NCBI RefSeq assembly: GCF_014645895.1
Contig: NZ_BMMP01000014.1
Span: forward strand, 155,177-219,176
Length of the DNA: 64,000 nucleotides
Direction: 5' to 3'
Source: Streptomyces daqingensis
GTDB lineage: Bacteria > Actinomycetota > Actinomycetes > Streptomycetales > Streptomycetaceae
Shown: piece after piece, positions 8,394 through 16,263 of the stretch
How positions within the stretch are numbered: position 1 is the stretch's first letter
How the letters are laid out: every line of letters starts with the position of its first letter
The notes under the pieces: model-generated
Databases searched by the model: none
The model's input: only the letters and a program-made list of their open reading frames with translations
Told to the model about the DNA's origin: nothing
Made by a program: the position numbers and the translations under genes

Positions 8394-8507
8394 ATGGGAA
8401 CGCGCGTACGGTCCGAACGCCCCAACAGCCGTATAGCGAGCGAGTTTTCCCGCCCTCGTCCCGAGCCCCGCGTCCGGCCGCCGCGGCATCCCTTCTCCCG
8501 TGTGTGA
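8394..8507 (+). CDS. Possible small ORF, 37 residues, Arg-rich (unrecognised)
   Basis: An ATG at 8394 is preceded immediately by GGAGGT, a near-perfect Shine-Dalgarno sequence, and reads MGTRVRSERPNSRIASEF and onward to a TGA at 8507. It fills most of the 306-nt gap between two divergent genes and stops 62 nt before the TVP38-type start. The product is rich in Arg and Pro. I do not recognise it. It may be a real small protein, a leader peptide or chance. Confidence 0.25.
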   Translation: MGTRVRSERPNSRIASEFSRPRPEPRVRPPRHPFSRV

Positions 8508-8568
8508 CGCCGCACTTCCGGCGTTCTCACCCCGCGGAGCCCCCGGAACGTCCGTTACGCTCGCCGAC

Positions 8569-9282
8569 GTGCCGGTAACCGCCACGCAGTCCGCCGAGCC
8601 GACCAGCCGGCTGGCACGGACGCTGCTCTCGCCCAGGTGCCGCCTGGCCCTGCTGCTGGTGCTCCTGTGCGCCGGCGGCATATCGGTGCTGGTGTACGAG
8701 CCGCAGCGGTTCTTCATCCACGGCCTGCCTCCGCACCTCTCGAGCGGCGTGGCGGGCGTCGTCTTCACCGTGGCGTACGGCCTGTGCACGGCGGCCTTCG
8801 TCCCGCGCCCCGTCCTCAACGTCGCCGCGGGCGCGCTGTTCGGCATCGAGGCCGGCACCGTCTCGGCCGTCGTCGGGACGGTCATCGGCTCCGGCATCGC
8901 GTTCGGCCTGGGACGCATGCTCGGCCAGGACGCCCTGCGCCCCATGCTGCGGGCGCGGTGGCTCAGCGCGGCGGACCGCCAACTCAGCAAGCACGGCTTC
9001 CGTTCGATGCTGGTGATCCGGCTGCTGCCCGGTGTCCCCTTCGCGGCCTCCAACTACGGGGCGGCCGTCTCCCGGATGACATGGCCCGCGTTCCTCGCGG
9101 CCACAGCGCTTGGCGTGATCCCCAACACCGCCGCGTACGTGATCGCCGGCAGCCACGCCGCGGCGCCGACCTCGCCCGTCTTCCTCGCCGCGTTCGGCTT
9201 CATCGCCCTGTCCGGCCTGGGCGGCGCCGTCGTCGCCTGGCGCAAGCGCGCGATGCTGCGCGACACCGAACCGCGCCCGTAG
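8569..9282 (+). CDS. TVP38/TMEM64 (VTT domain) family membrane protein
   Basis: A 237-residue protein with about six hydrophobic segments and the VTT-domain hallmarks: FVPRPVLNVAAGALFGIEAGT, GSGIAFGLGRMLGQDALRP, RLLPGVPFAASNYGAA and the TAYVIAGS turn. It is a distant relative of DedA, with a probable role in membrane lipid or carrier translocation. The GTG at 8569 follows a TACGCT -10 hexamer (8556-8561) by 7 nt, so translation is probably leaderless. The next gene is uppP, which acts in the same carrier-lipid pathway, so the neighbourhood is suggestive. Confidence 0.82.
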   Translation: MPVTATQSAEPTSRLARTLLSPRCRLALLLVLLCAGGISVLVYEPQRFFIHGLPPHLSSGVAGVVFTVAYGLCTAAFVPRPVLNVAAGALFGIEAGTVSAVVGTVIGSGIAFGLGRMLGQDALRPMLRARWLSAADRQLSKHGFRSMLVIRLLPGVPFAASNYGAAVSRMTWPAFLAATALGVIPNTAAYVIAGSHAAAPTSPVFLAAFGFIALSGLGGAVVAWRKRAMLRDTEPRP

Positions 9283-9337
9283 AACCCGTCCGCGCCCCCC
9301 TGAGGCCGCGTCATCCAGCCGCTGTAGTGTGCTCCGC

Positions 9338-9379
9338 GTGATCGCGGCGCGCGCTCGCGCGGCTCACCGGCATGTCTGA
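9338..9379 (+). CDS. Possible 13-residue upstream ORF in the uppP leader
   Basis: A TAGTGT hexamer (9325-9330) lies 7 nt before a GTG that opens the short frame MIAARARAAHRHV followed by TGA. The geometry equals that of other leaderless starts in this window. It ends 22 nt before the preferred uppP start. It may be a leader peptide or chance. Confidence 0.2.
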   Translation: MIAARARAAHRHV

Positions 9380-9401
9380 TGACAGGACGGGTCTTAAGCA
9401 G

Positions 9402-10289
9402 ATGTCTTGGTTCGAATCGTTCATCCTCGGGCTCGTCCAGGGACTGACCGAATTCCTCCCGATCTCCTCCAGCGCCCACCTCCGGCTCACCGCGGCCTTC
9501 GCGGGCTGGGAGGACCCGGGGGCCGCGTTCACCGCCGTCACGCAGATCGGGACGGAGGCGGCGGTCATCATCTTCTTCCGCAAGGACATCGCCCGCATCG
9601 TCTCCGCGTGGTTCCGCTCGCTGACCGACCGCGAGATGCGGCGCGACCACGACGCGCAGATGGGCTGGCTGGTGATCGTCGGCTCGATCCCCATCGGCGT
9701 GCTCGGACTGACGCTCAAGGACCAGATCGAGGGGCCCTTCAGGGACCTCCGCCTGATCGCCACCACCCTGATCGTGCTGGGCGTCGTCCTCGGCATCGCC
9801 GACAGGCTCGCCGCCCGCGACGCACACGGCGGAGAGAACCGGCCGCGCCGCGAGCGCAAGACGCTGGAGCAGCTGACGGTCAGGGACGGGCTCCTCTACG
9901 GCTGCGCCCAGGCGCTGGCCCTGGTGCCGGGCGTCTCCCGGTCGGGCGCCACCATCAGCGGCGGCCTGTTCATGGGCTACACGCGTGAGGCCGCGGCACG
10001 CTACTCGTTCCTGCTGGCCATCCCGGCGGTGATGGCCTCCGGGGTGTTCGAGCTGACGGAGATCGGCGAAGGCCACGTCTCCTGGGGGCCGACGGTCTTC
10101 GCGACGCTGCTCGCCTTCTTCGTGGCGTACGCGGTGATCGCCTGGTTCATGAAGTTCATCTCCACGCGCAGCTTCATGCCCTTCGTGATCTACCGCATCC
10201 TGCTGGGCGTGCTGCTGTTCGTACTGGTCGCCACGGGCGTGCTGAGTCCCAACGAAGGCGCGTCGTCCGGAGGCGTCTCCTCAGGCTGA
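9402..10289 (+). CDS. uppP: Undecaprenyl-diphosphatase
   Basis: This 295-residue integral membrane enzyme dephosphorylates undecaprenyl diphosphate, recycling the lipid carrier for peptidoglycan and glycopolymer synthesis; some members confer bacitracin resistance. It has the BacA motif near the N-terminus (GLVQGLTEFLPISSSAHLRL) and the arginine loop ALVPGVSRSGATISGGL. Length and TM content match the family. The ATG at 9402 gives the conserved N-terminus MSWFESFILG; an in-frame ATG at 9372 would add ten residues. A small hairpin follows at 10324. Confidence 0.93.
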   Translation: MSWFESFILGLVQGLTEFLPISSSAHLRLTAAFAGWEDPGAAFTAVTQIGTEAAVIIFFRKDIARIVSAWFRSLTDREMRRDHDAQMGWLVIVGSIPIGVLGLTLKDQIEGPFRDLRLIATTLIVLGVVLGIADRLAARDAHGGENRPRRERKTLEQLTVRDGLLYGCAQALALVPGVSRSGATISGGLFMGYTREAAARYSFLLAIPAVMASGVFELTEIGEGHVSWGPTVFATLLAFFVAYAVIAWFMKFISTRSFMPFVIYRILLGVLLFVLVATGVLSPNEGASSGGVSSG

Positions 10290-10323
10290 CCCGTGGGACC
10301 GGGTGGGGCTCGACGGGCCCGGG

Positions 10324-10343
10324 GCGCACCGCGCGAGGTGCGC
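10324..10343 (+). terminator. Candidate hairpin after uppP
   Basis: Stem GCGCACC (10324-10330) pairs with GGTGCGC (10337-10343) around a 6-nt loop, 35 nt after the uppP stop. It has no U-tract. Confidence 0.4.
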
Positions 10344-10461
10344 GAGAGTGCAGTCCTGGGGCCGTACGGCAGTACGCGCCCGCAGCACGGTGACGCCTCT
10401 CCCTCAATGGAGGCATCGTTGACGGTATGAACCGGATGTGCCTGTTCCGGCTGGTTCGGCC

Positions 10462-11487
10462 GTGAACGCCCTCATCGGCGCGGTGCTGCTGGCACTGCTC
10501 TCGGCCGTCTGCTATGCCACGGCGGCCATCGTCCAGGAACGCATCGCGGCGACGACGCCGCCCAGCCGCTACGGGCTGCTGCGCTCCCCCCGCTGGTGGG
10601 GGGCCGTCGCCCTCAACGGGCTGGGGGCGGTGCTGCACGTCGGCGCGCTGGGCCTCGGCCCCCTGTCAGTGGTGCAGCCGCTGGGCGTGCTCACCCTCGT
10701 CCTCGCCCCTCCCCTGGCGGCCGTCATGGTCCGGCGACCCGTGAGCCGCACGGCCTGGCGGGGCATCGCCCTCGTCTCGGGCGGCCTCGCCGTACTCCTG
10801 GTGCTCACCGGGTCCACACCGAACCGCTCGCTCGCGGGGGCGGAGCAGCCGGTGCTCGCGGCAGCGGTGGCGTGCGCCCTCGTGCTCCTCGTGGCGACCG
10901 CTGCGACGGCGGGGCGTCGCTCGCGGCTGACGCGTACCGTCTCGCTCGCCACGGCGGCGGGGGTCGCCTACGGAGCCGCGTCCGTCTTCATCAAGACGGT
11001 GGCCGACAGCTGGGGCACGTCACCGCTGCTGGTCCTCGCGCCGCTGATGGGCCTGATCGGCGTGCTCGCCGCGACGGGGCTGGCGACGTCGCAGGCCTCC
11101 TACCGGGGCGGCGGGCTCGCCACTCCGCTCGCGACGGCCACGGTGGTCAACCCGGCCTTCGCCGCCGTCGTCGGCATCGTGCTGCTCGACGAGGGCTTCC
11201 TGTTCGGGGCCCCGGGCGCGGCGGGCGCGGCCCTCGCGGCCTGCGCCACCGTCCGGGGCCTCTTCGTGCTGGCCGTCGACCACAGCGGGCGCGGCGCTCC
11301 AGCGCGGGACCCCGCCGCTTCCACGCCGGTGCGGGGCCCCGGCCCCGTCATGGTGCGCCCGCCCGGCCGGCTCTCCCGCGCCGTGCACAGGGCGGCCGCG
11401 CACGGACACCTGGACCTCCATCCGCGGCGTGCACGGATCTGCGCCCGCCCGCACCGGCCACGACGCGTCACGGGCTCCCGGCGCTGA
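10462..11487 (+). CDS. DMT-superfamily integral membrane protein
   Basis: This 341-residue protein has about ten TM helices beginning MNALIGAVLLALLSAVCYAT and two repeated halves (GLGPLSVVQPLGVLTLVLA; PLATATVVNPAFAAVVGIVLL). It resembles the EamA-like DMT proteins common in Streptomyces, with no known substrate. The hydrophilic Arg/Pro-rich C-terminus after residue about 275 is extended. GTG 10462 is preferred; an in-frame GTG at 10438 exists. A 12-codon frame ending within the GTGA at 10462-10465 could couple translation. Confidence 0.78.
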   Translation: MNALIGAVLLALLSAVCYATAAIVQERIAATTPPSRYGLLRSPRWWGAVALNGLGAVLHVGALGLGPLSVVQPLGVLTLVLAPPLAAVMVRRPVSRTAWRGIALVSGGLAVLLVLTGSTPNRSLAGAEQPVLAAAVACALVLLVATAATAGRRSRLTRTVSLATAAGVAYGAASVFIKTVADSWGTSPLLVLAPLMGLIGVLAATGLATSQASYRGGGLATPLATATVVNPAFAAVVGIVLLDEGFLFGAPGAAGAALAACATVRGLFVLAVDHSGRGAPARDPAASTPVRGPGPVMVRPPGRLSRAVHRAAAHGHLDLHPRRARICARPHRPRRVTGSRR

Positions 11488-11542
11488 GCCGCCGCTGCGG
11501 GTGGCCCGCGGGCCGCGCGGGCTGCCGAGGGTCACTCGGCCG

Positions 11543-12154
11543 CTAGCCGGACCGTCCCTGCCACTCGCTGTACGGGACGCGGGCGATCTCGCGGACCTCG
11601 CCGAGCGTGGCCCACTCGTTCCTGCCCATCCGAGTGAGCGGACGCAGCCGCTCCGCCTCGGGGTGGCCGTCGACGAGGACGCCGTCGGAGACGGCGGCGT
11701 GCACGACGCGGCCGAAGACGACGGTGGAGTCGCCCAGCCGGACCGTGCTGTGCAGTACGCACTCCAGCGCCGCCGGCGAGGCGGCCACCCGCGGGGGCTT
11801 CACGCGCAGGCTCGGCTCCCGCTCCACGCCGGCCGCGTCGAACTCGCTCGTCCCCCGGGGGAAGTCGGTGGCCGTGTCGTTGATCTGCTCGAAGAGCCGC
11901 TCGGGCGCGAAGTTCACCACGAACTCCCCGGTCTCCTCGATGTTGCGCAAGGAGTCCTTGCGGCCGACCGACGAGAACTGCACGACGGGCGGCGTGACGC
12001 ACGCGACGTTGAAGAACGAGTGCGGCGCGAGGTTGTCGGTGCCGTCCGGCGTGGTGCTGGATACCCAGGCGATCGGGCGGGGCACGACGAGCGCGGTCAG
12101 CAGCCTGTAGAAGTCGCCCCGGGGAAGGCTCCCGGGATCGAAGTCGGTACGCAT
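11543..12154 (-). CDS. Flavin reductase family protein (FMN-binding split barrel)
   Basis: A 203-residue protein of the DIM6/NTAB flavin reductase-like family. Its FMN-binding region contains LVVPRPIAWVSSTTPDG and NLAPHSFFNVACVTPP, then VGRKDSLRNIEETGEFVVN. Such proteins use FMN non-covalently and may reduce flavin or act as oxidoreductases on unknown substrates. ATG 12154 is preferred over an in-frame start at 12184 because it gives the conserved MRTDFDP opening. It converges with the DMT gene to its left. Confidence 0.85.
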   Translation of the reverse strand: MRTDFDPGSLPRGDFYRLLTALVVPRPIAWVSSTTPDGTDNLAPHSFFNVACVTPPVVQFSSVGRKDSLRNIEETGEFVVNFAPERLFEQINDTATDFPRGTSEFDAAGVEREPSLRVKPPRVAASPAALECVLHSTVRLGDSTVVFGRVVHAAVSDGVLVDGHPEAERLRPLTRMGRNEWATLGEVREIARVPYSEWQGRSG

Positions 12155-12223
12155 GGTGACAAGTGTCCCAGCCTGCCGCCCCACTCCCGGCAGCGCGTCC
12201 GGGCGGGAGGCGAAGTGCCTCGC

Positions 12224-12751
12224 TCAGCCGCGGAGTTCACCCTCCAGCAAGCCCATCGTGAACATGTCGTACCAGCGGCCGTCCCGCCGGAAGACCTGCC
12301 GCAGGCGCCCCTCCTCGACGAACCCGACCTTCTCGTAGACGTGGCGGGCCGGGTGGTTGTCGGTGACGACGGTCAGCGAGATCTTGTGCAGGCGCATCTT
12401 GTCGAACCCGTAGCGGCAGACCGTGCGCACGGCGTCGGTCGCGTGGCCGCGCCCCCAGTACGCCTTCTCCCCGATGTAGATGTCGAGTTCGGCGCAGCCC
12501 GTCTCGGGTTCGGCGTCCCTCAGCCGCACGAGACCGATCAGCTCGCCGTCCTCGCGGACCTGGATGCCGAGGAGGACTTCCCCGTAGGCGTTCGTCGCCC
12601 GTTCCTCCAGACGCTTCCTGACCTGGGCCAGGGACTGCGGATAATTCTCCTGCATCCAGCGGAACACGTCCGGGTCGTGGTTCCAGCGCCACACCCGCTC
12701 CGCCTCGGACGGGTCGAGGGCCCGCAGTTCGATGCTTTCTCCGAGAACCAT
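12224..12751 (-). CDS. GNAT-family N-acetyltransferase (RimJ-like)
   Basis: A 175-residue GNAT: beta strand GELIGLVRLRD, acetyl-CoA loop EKAYWGRGHATDAVRTVCRYGF in place of the usual Q/RxxGxG/A, then NHPARHVYEKVGFVEEG, diagnostic of RimJ/RimL-type N-acetyltransferases. AGGAAGG lies 5 nt before ATG 12751, a strong site. It faces the gene-poor gap to the right. The substrate (protein N-terminus, amine or antibiotic) is not deducible. Confidence 0.85.
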   Translation of the reverse strand: MVLGESIELRALDPSEAERVWRWNHDPDVFRWMQENYPQSLAQVRKRLEERATNAYGEVLLGIQVREDGELIGLVRLRDAEPETGCAELDIYIGEKAYWGRGHATDAVRTVCRYGFDKMRLHKISLTVVTDNHPARHVYEKVGFVEEGRLRQVFRRDGRWYDMFTMGLLEGELRG

Positions 12752-13735
12752 GACGGGCCTTCCTGTCGTCTAGCAGAACTGGTGGCCCAGTGAGAAGTAG
12801 CACCTACTCGATTGCATGCTCAACTGAATATGATGCAGGGGGTAATCGGCGTGACACGCAGGGCTGCGAGCGAACGCTTTGGCCGGACACAGGCGGCGCC
12901 CGGTACGAGTGGACTCGTTCGGCCGCCTCAGCGCTCCCGGCGGGAGTTTCCCCTTCGGCACTGGATCTTCACTTCTTCTTCACGCAGGCCCATGACGTGC
13001 GATCTCTCGCAGACGCGGTGACGAATGTCGCGATTCAGCGGAAGACGAGGAACCTGCATCAGATCCGCCCCGTCGCGATTGACGGGAAAGTAAGGAAGAA
13101 GTCGATAATTACGCACAACGACTTCTTTGTCTTTCAGGGCTGTCAACTCGCCTTTATCCGCACCTGAGCGAAGGCCGGAGCCGTACACGAGAGAGGCGGC
13201 CGACTGCCGCACGCCGAGCGGATCCGGCCAATGTCACCGTCACGGGGCGGGCGACTCTGTGAAGACGCGGTGATCGGCGAAATGCCGACGAAAGGTTCAG
13301 AACGGCGAGGCGACGCCAGAGCCCGTACACCGGGCCCGTCGTGATTGCCGATCGCTGCGCGCACGCCTGTCCACCCCGCCACGACCGGGTCATTCCCCTC
13401 GCCCGTCCGCCGGGAAACCCCCGTGACCACTGCGCGAACGAATCTCCCCCGGCCCGTCAGGAGCGCCGCTCCCGAGGCGAATTCCCGCCACGTGACCGCA
13501 ACGCGCAGCGGTGTCGGCGACAAGCCCCGACGCCCGCATGACTGCCTTTTCCGCACAGTCGAGCGGCATGATGCGCAGTGGGGGAACCGGGGGGCCGGAC
13601 TGCCAACCAAGAGTGGTGACGCATGCGAATACGGCTACTGCCCAGCACCCCTGAGAAAAAGGCGACACAGTTCACAGGTGGATTACTGAATCTTTCCGGC
13701 TCACTCGCGTTCCAGGCTGGCTACACTCACGCCCC
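12752..13735. other. Gene-poor 1-kb interval, A+T-richer than its surroundings
   Basis: No frame here has typical codon bias. The best candidate, minus strand 12928-13212 (94 codons, opening MRQSAASLVYGSGLRSGA), has unusually many A/T third positions, so it is either foreign or spurious. Structural elements: a hairpin CCCGTC/GACGGG (13069-13086), a 9-bp inverted repeat AAGAAGTCG/CGACTTCTT (13096-13127) followed by a T-rich tract, and an imperfect 26-bp direct repeat (13027-13052 and 13072-13097). These could mark a small RNA or relics of transfer. A -10 hexamer TACACT (13722) ends the interval. Confidence 0.45.
13722..13727 (+). promoter_or_regulatory. -10 element of the envelope operon (leaderless promoter)
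   Basis: TACACT sits 8 nt before the ATG at 13736, so the transcript should start at or next to the start codon. No ribosome-binding site precedes the gene, which supports leaderless translation. Confidence 0.5.
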
Positions 13736-14125
13736 ATGCGATCCATGAACGACAGCCGTCGGAGGCGTGAAGACCAGAATCACCCGATATTCATTGCCAG
13801 TTCAGGTAGGCGCCGGAGACTCGTGCGCTATGCGGCAGTGACCATCGGGTGTGCCTGCACCGGGTATCTCGCCATCTTCGCCGCTGTGTTCGGGGGTCTG
13901 CAGGAGTCCACGGGCGAGAACCCGCCGCGCATGGACGAGCCGCTGCCCAGCAGTTCCTCCCAGAAGGACTCGGACGTTCCCGCGGGTGCGCAGTTCCCCG
14001 CGCGTTCGGAGTCGCCCGGAGCGAACCCCTCGCCCAAGTCCTCCCAGGACCAGGGCCGTGACCCCTCGCCGTCCCCGACCGCACCGGCCACCTCCTCGGC
14101 CCGTCCCGGCGGCGCGAACAGGTGA
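13736..14125 (+). CDS. Small single-pass membrane protein, function unknown
   Basis: This 129-residue protein has a short basic N-terminus (MRSMNDSRRRREDQNHP), one TM segment at about residues 28-54 (YAAVTIGCACTGYLAIFAA), and a Ser/Pro/Glu-rich, probably extracytoplasmic and disordered tail. It resembles no enzyme. Its stop overlaps the start of the NodB/GT2 fusion by 4 nt (GTGA, 14122-14125), so it is translationally coupled to it and is probably an accessory subunit of that glycosyltransferase. Confidence 0.7.
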   Translation: MRSMNDSRRRREDQNHPIFIASSGRRRRLVRYAAVTIGCACTGYLAIFAAVFGGLQESTGENPPRMDEPLPSSSSQKDSDVPAGAQFPARSESPGANPSPKSSQDQGRDPSPSPTAPATSSARPGGANR

Positions 14126-16203
14126 GCCGTCACGCGCTGCGCCGGGACCCGCGGGGGCACTGGCTGCTGCTGCTGCTCTTCCTCCCCGTGGTCATCGCCG
14201 CGCTCGTCTTCGAGGGCTGGACGAACCACGAGGTCGACGACGCGCGCAACAAGCGCCCGTGCACGACTCCCATGCCCAAGGCCGCGGACACCGGCGACCC
14301 GGTCCTGCGCCTGAACGACGGCACCATCCAGACCGCCTCCATGCCGCCGCGCACGGCCGCCCTCACCTTCAACGGCGGCCCCGATCCCGTATGGACGCCC
14401 CGGGTGCTGGACCTGCTGCGCAAGCACCGCGCGCAGGCCACCTTCTTCATCTACGGGTCCCAGGCGACCCGCCACCCGGAGCTGGTGCGCCGGATCCGCG
14501 CCGAGGGCCACGAGATCGGCTCGTACACCTACACGGGCGGCGACCTCGGATCGGCCTCGCCGTTGCGCTCCAAGATGGAGCTGTCGCTGACGCAGACGGC
14601 GCTCGCCGGCTCGGCCGGCGTCAACACGGGGCTGCTGAGGCTGCCGCACACGACCGCGGCGGACACCCTGTGCGGCGAGTCCTGGGACGCCGCCGTGCGC
14701 AGCGCCGAGCAGGGCTATCTGATCGTCGCGGCGGACCGCAAGTCGCGGAAGCCGTCGCAGGGCGTGGTGCGCCAGTACAGCAACTCGGACCTCGGTTATC
14801 ACGAGGCTGAGCAGTTGCTGCGCAACCGGAACGTGGAGAGGTTCACGACCGTCACAGACGGGCTGGGACGGCCCTCCCCCACCACGACCGTCTCCGCCGC
14901 GGAGAGGCTGCGGGGCGAGGGCCTGATCTGGGCGAGGATGCTCGGCGCCTTCTTCACCAGCGCGATGGCGTGGGCCCTCGTGGCGGCGGGAGGGCTCAGC
15001 CTTCTGAGGCTCATCCTGCTGCTGATGTTCGCGCGGATGCACACGAACCGGCTGCAGCGGTTCCGGCCGGGCTCGCCGTGGCTGAGGGAGGTGAACGAAC
15101 CGGTGACGGTGCTTGTGCCGGCCCACAACGAGGAGGCGGGCATCGAGTCGACGGTGCGTTCGCTGCTGGCGTCCACGCATCCGTACCTGCAGGTGATCGT
15201 GATCGACGACGGCTCGACCGACGCCACCGCCGACATCGCCGAGCGCATCCAGGACCCGCGGGTCCTCGTCATCCGGCAGGGCAACACCGGCAAGCCGGGC
15301 GCCCTCAACACCGGTCTGGCGCACGCGAGGTCGAACATCGTCGTGATGGTCGACGCGGACACCGTCTTCGAGCCGGAGGCCCTGCACCAGCTCGTCCAGC
15401 CGCTCGCCCACCCCGCGATCGGCGCGGTCAGCGGCAACACCAAGGTCGGCAACCGGCAGAAGCTGCTGGGCAAGTGGCAGCACCTGGAGTACGTCTTCGG
15501 CTTCAACCTCGACCGGCGCATGTTCGAGGTGCTGGAGTGCATGCCGACGGTCCCGGGAGCGATCGGCGCCTTCCGCCGCGACGCCCTGCTGGGCATCGGC
15601 GGCGTGAGCGAGGACACGCTGGCCGAGGACACCGACCTGACGATGGCCCTGTGGCGTGCCGGATGGCGCGTCGTCTACGAGGAGACGGCCATCGCCTGGA
15701 CCGAAGTGCCCGAGACCCTGAGCCAGTTGTGGCGGCAGCGCTACCGCTGGTGCTACGGCACGCTGCAGTCCATGTGGAAGCACCGGCGGGCCGCGCTGGA
15801 GGTCGGGCCGGCAGGGCGCTTCGGGCGCCGCGGCCTGAGCTACCTCACGCTCTTCCAGATCGCGCTGCCTTTCGCCGCGCCCGTCGTCGACGTGTTCTTC
15901 CTGTACGGCCTCTTCTTCCGCCACCCCCTGGAGGCGCTGGGCGTCTGGCTCGGCTTCCTGGTCATGCAGATGGTGACCGCCGCGTACGCGCTGAGGCTGG
16001 ACAGGGAGCCCCTGCGCGAGCTGTGGTCGCTGCCTCTGCAGCTGTTCGTCTACCGGCAGCTGCTCTATTTCGTGATCATCCAGTCAGTGGTGACGGCGTT
16101 GCTGGGTAACCGGCTGAAGTGGCAGCGCATGCGCCGGTCGGGCACCGCCGACCAGCATCTGCTCAGCGAACCCGCCAAGCAGCGCACCCTGTCGTCGAAG
16201 TGA
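14122..16203 (+). CDS. NodB-like domain fused to GT2 glycosyltransferase; deacetylase motifs lost
   Basis: This is a 693-residue membrane protein. After a TM helix (14-31), residues 75-215 have the NodB polysaccharide-deacetylase fold, but the catalytic TFDDGP reads TFNGGP (82-87), both His metal ligands of HTxxH are Tyr135 and Gly139, and RxPY is RLPH (173-176). So the domain is almost certainly inactive. Residues 325-590 are a processive GT2 domain with IDDGSTD, DAD (411-413), AED (501-503) and QRYRW (539-543), followed by several TM helices, like PgaC or hyaluronan synthases. It probably polymerises and exports a surface polysaccharide. It is coupled to the small membrane protein before it and followed 60 nt later by an LCP protein. 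Confidence 0.85.
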   Translation: MSRHALRRDPRGHWLLLLLFLPVVIAALVFEGWTNHEVDDARNKRPCTTPMPKAADTGDPVLRLNDGTIQTASMPPRTAALTFNGGPDPVWTPRVLDLLRKHRAQATFFIYGSQATRHPELVRRIRAEGHEIGSYTYTGGDLGSASPLRSKMELSLTQTALAGSAGVNTGLLRLPHTTAADTLCGESWDAAVRSAEQGYLIVAADRKSRKPSQGVVRQYSNSDLGYHEAEQLLRNRNVERFTTVTDGLGRPSPTTTVSAAERLRGEGLIWARMLGAFFTSAMAWALVAAGGLSLLRLILLLMFARMHTNRLQRFRPGSPWLREVNEPVTVLVPAHNEEAGIESTVRSLLASTHPYLQVIVIDDGSTDATADIAERIQDPRVLVIRQGNTGKPGALNTGLAHARSNIVVMVDADTVFEPEALHQLVQPLAHPAIGAVSGNTKVGNRQKLLGKWQHLEYVFGFNLDRRMFEVLECMPTVPGAIGAFRRDALLGIGGVSEDTLAEDTDLTMALWRAGWRVVYEETAIAWTEVPETLSQLWRQRYRWCYGTLQSMWKHRRAALEVGPAGRFGRRGLSYLTLFQIALPFAAPVVDVFFLYGLFFRHPLEALGVWLGFLVMQMVTAAYALRLDREPLRELWSLPLQLFVYRQLLYFVIIQSVVTALLGNRLKWQRMRRSGTADQHLLSEPAKQRTLSSK

Positions 16204-16263
16204 CCGGCGGCGCCGGACGAAGCGAAGTGACCGGAATCAAGTGAGCGAGGGGAGAGTCGGGCC

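Noticed and set aside
12928..13212. 94-codon minus-strand frame in the gene-poor interval
   Set aside because: Codon use unlike the genome and no recognisable domain or ribosome-binding site, so not called as a gene; noted in the gap.
13828..15924. Long minus-strand open frame (698 codons) over the NodB/GT2 gene
   Set aside because: It is the antisense frame of a clear glycosyltransferase fusion with intact motifs; composition and motifs belong to the plus strand.
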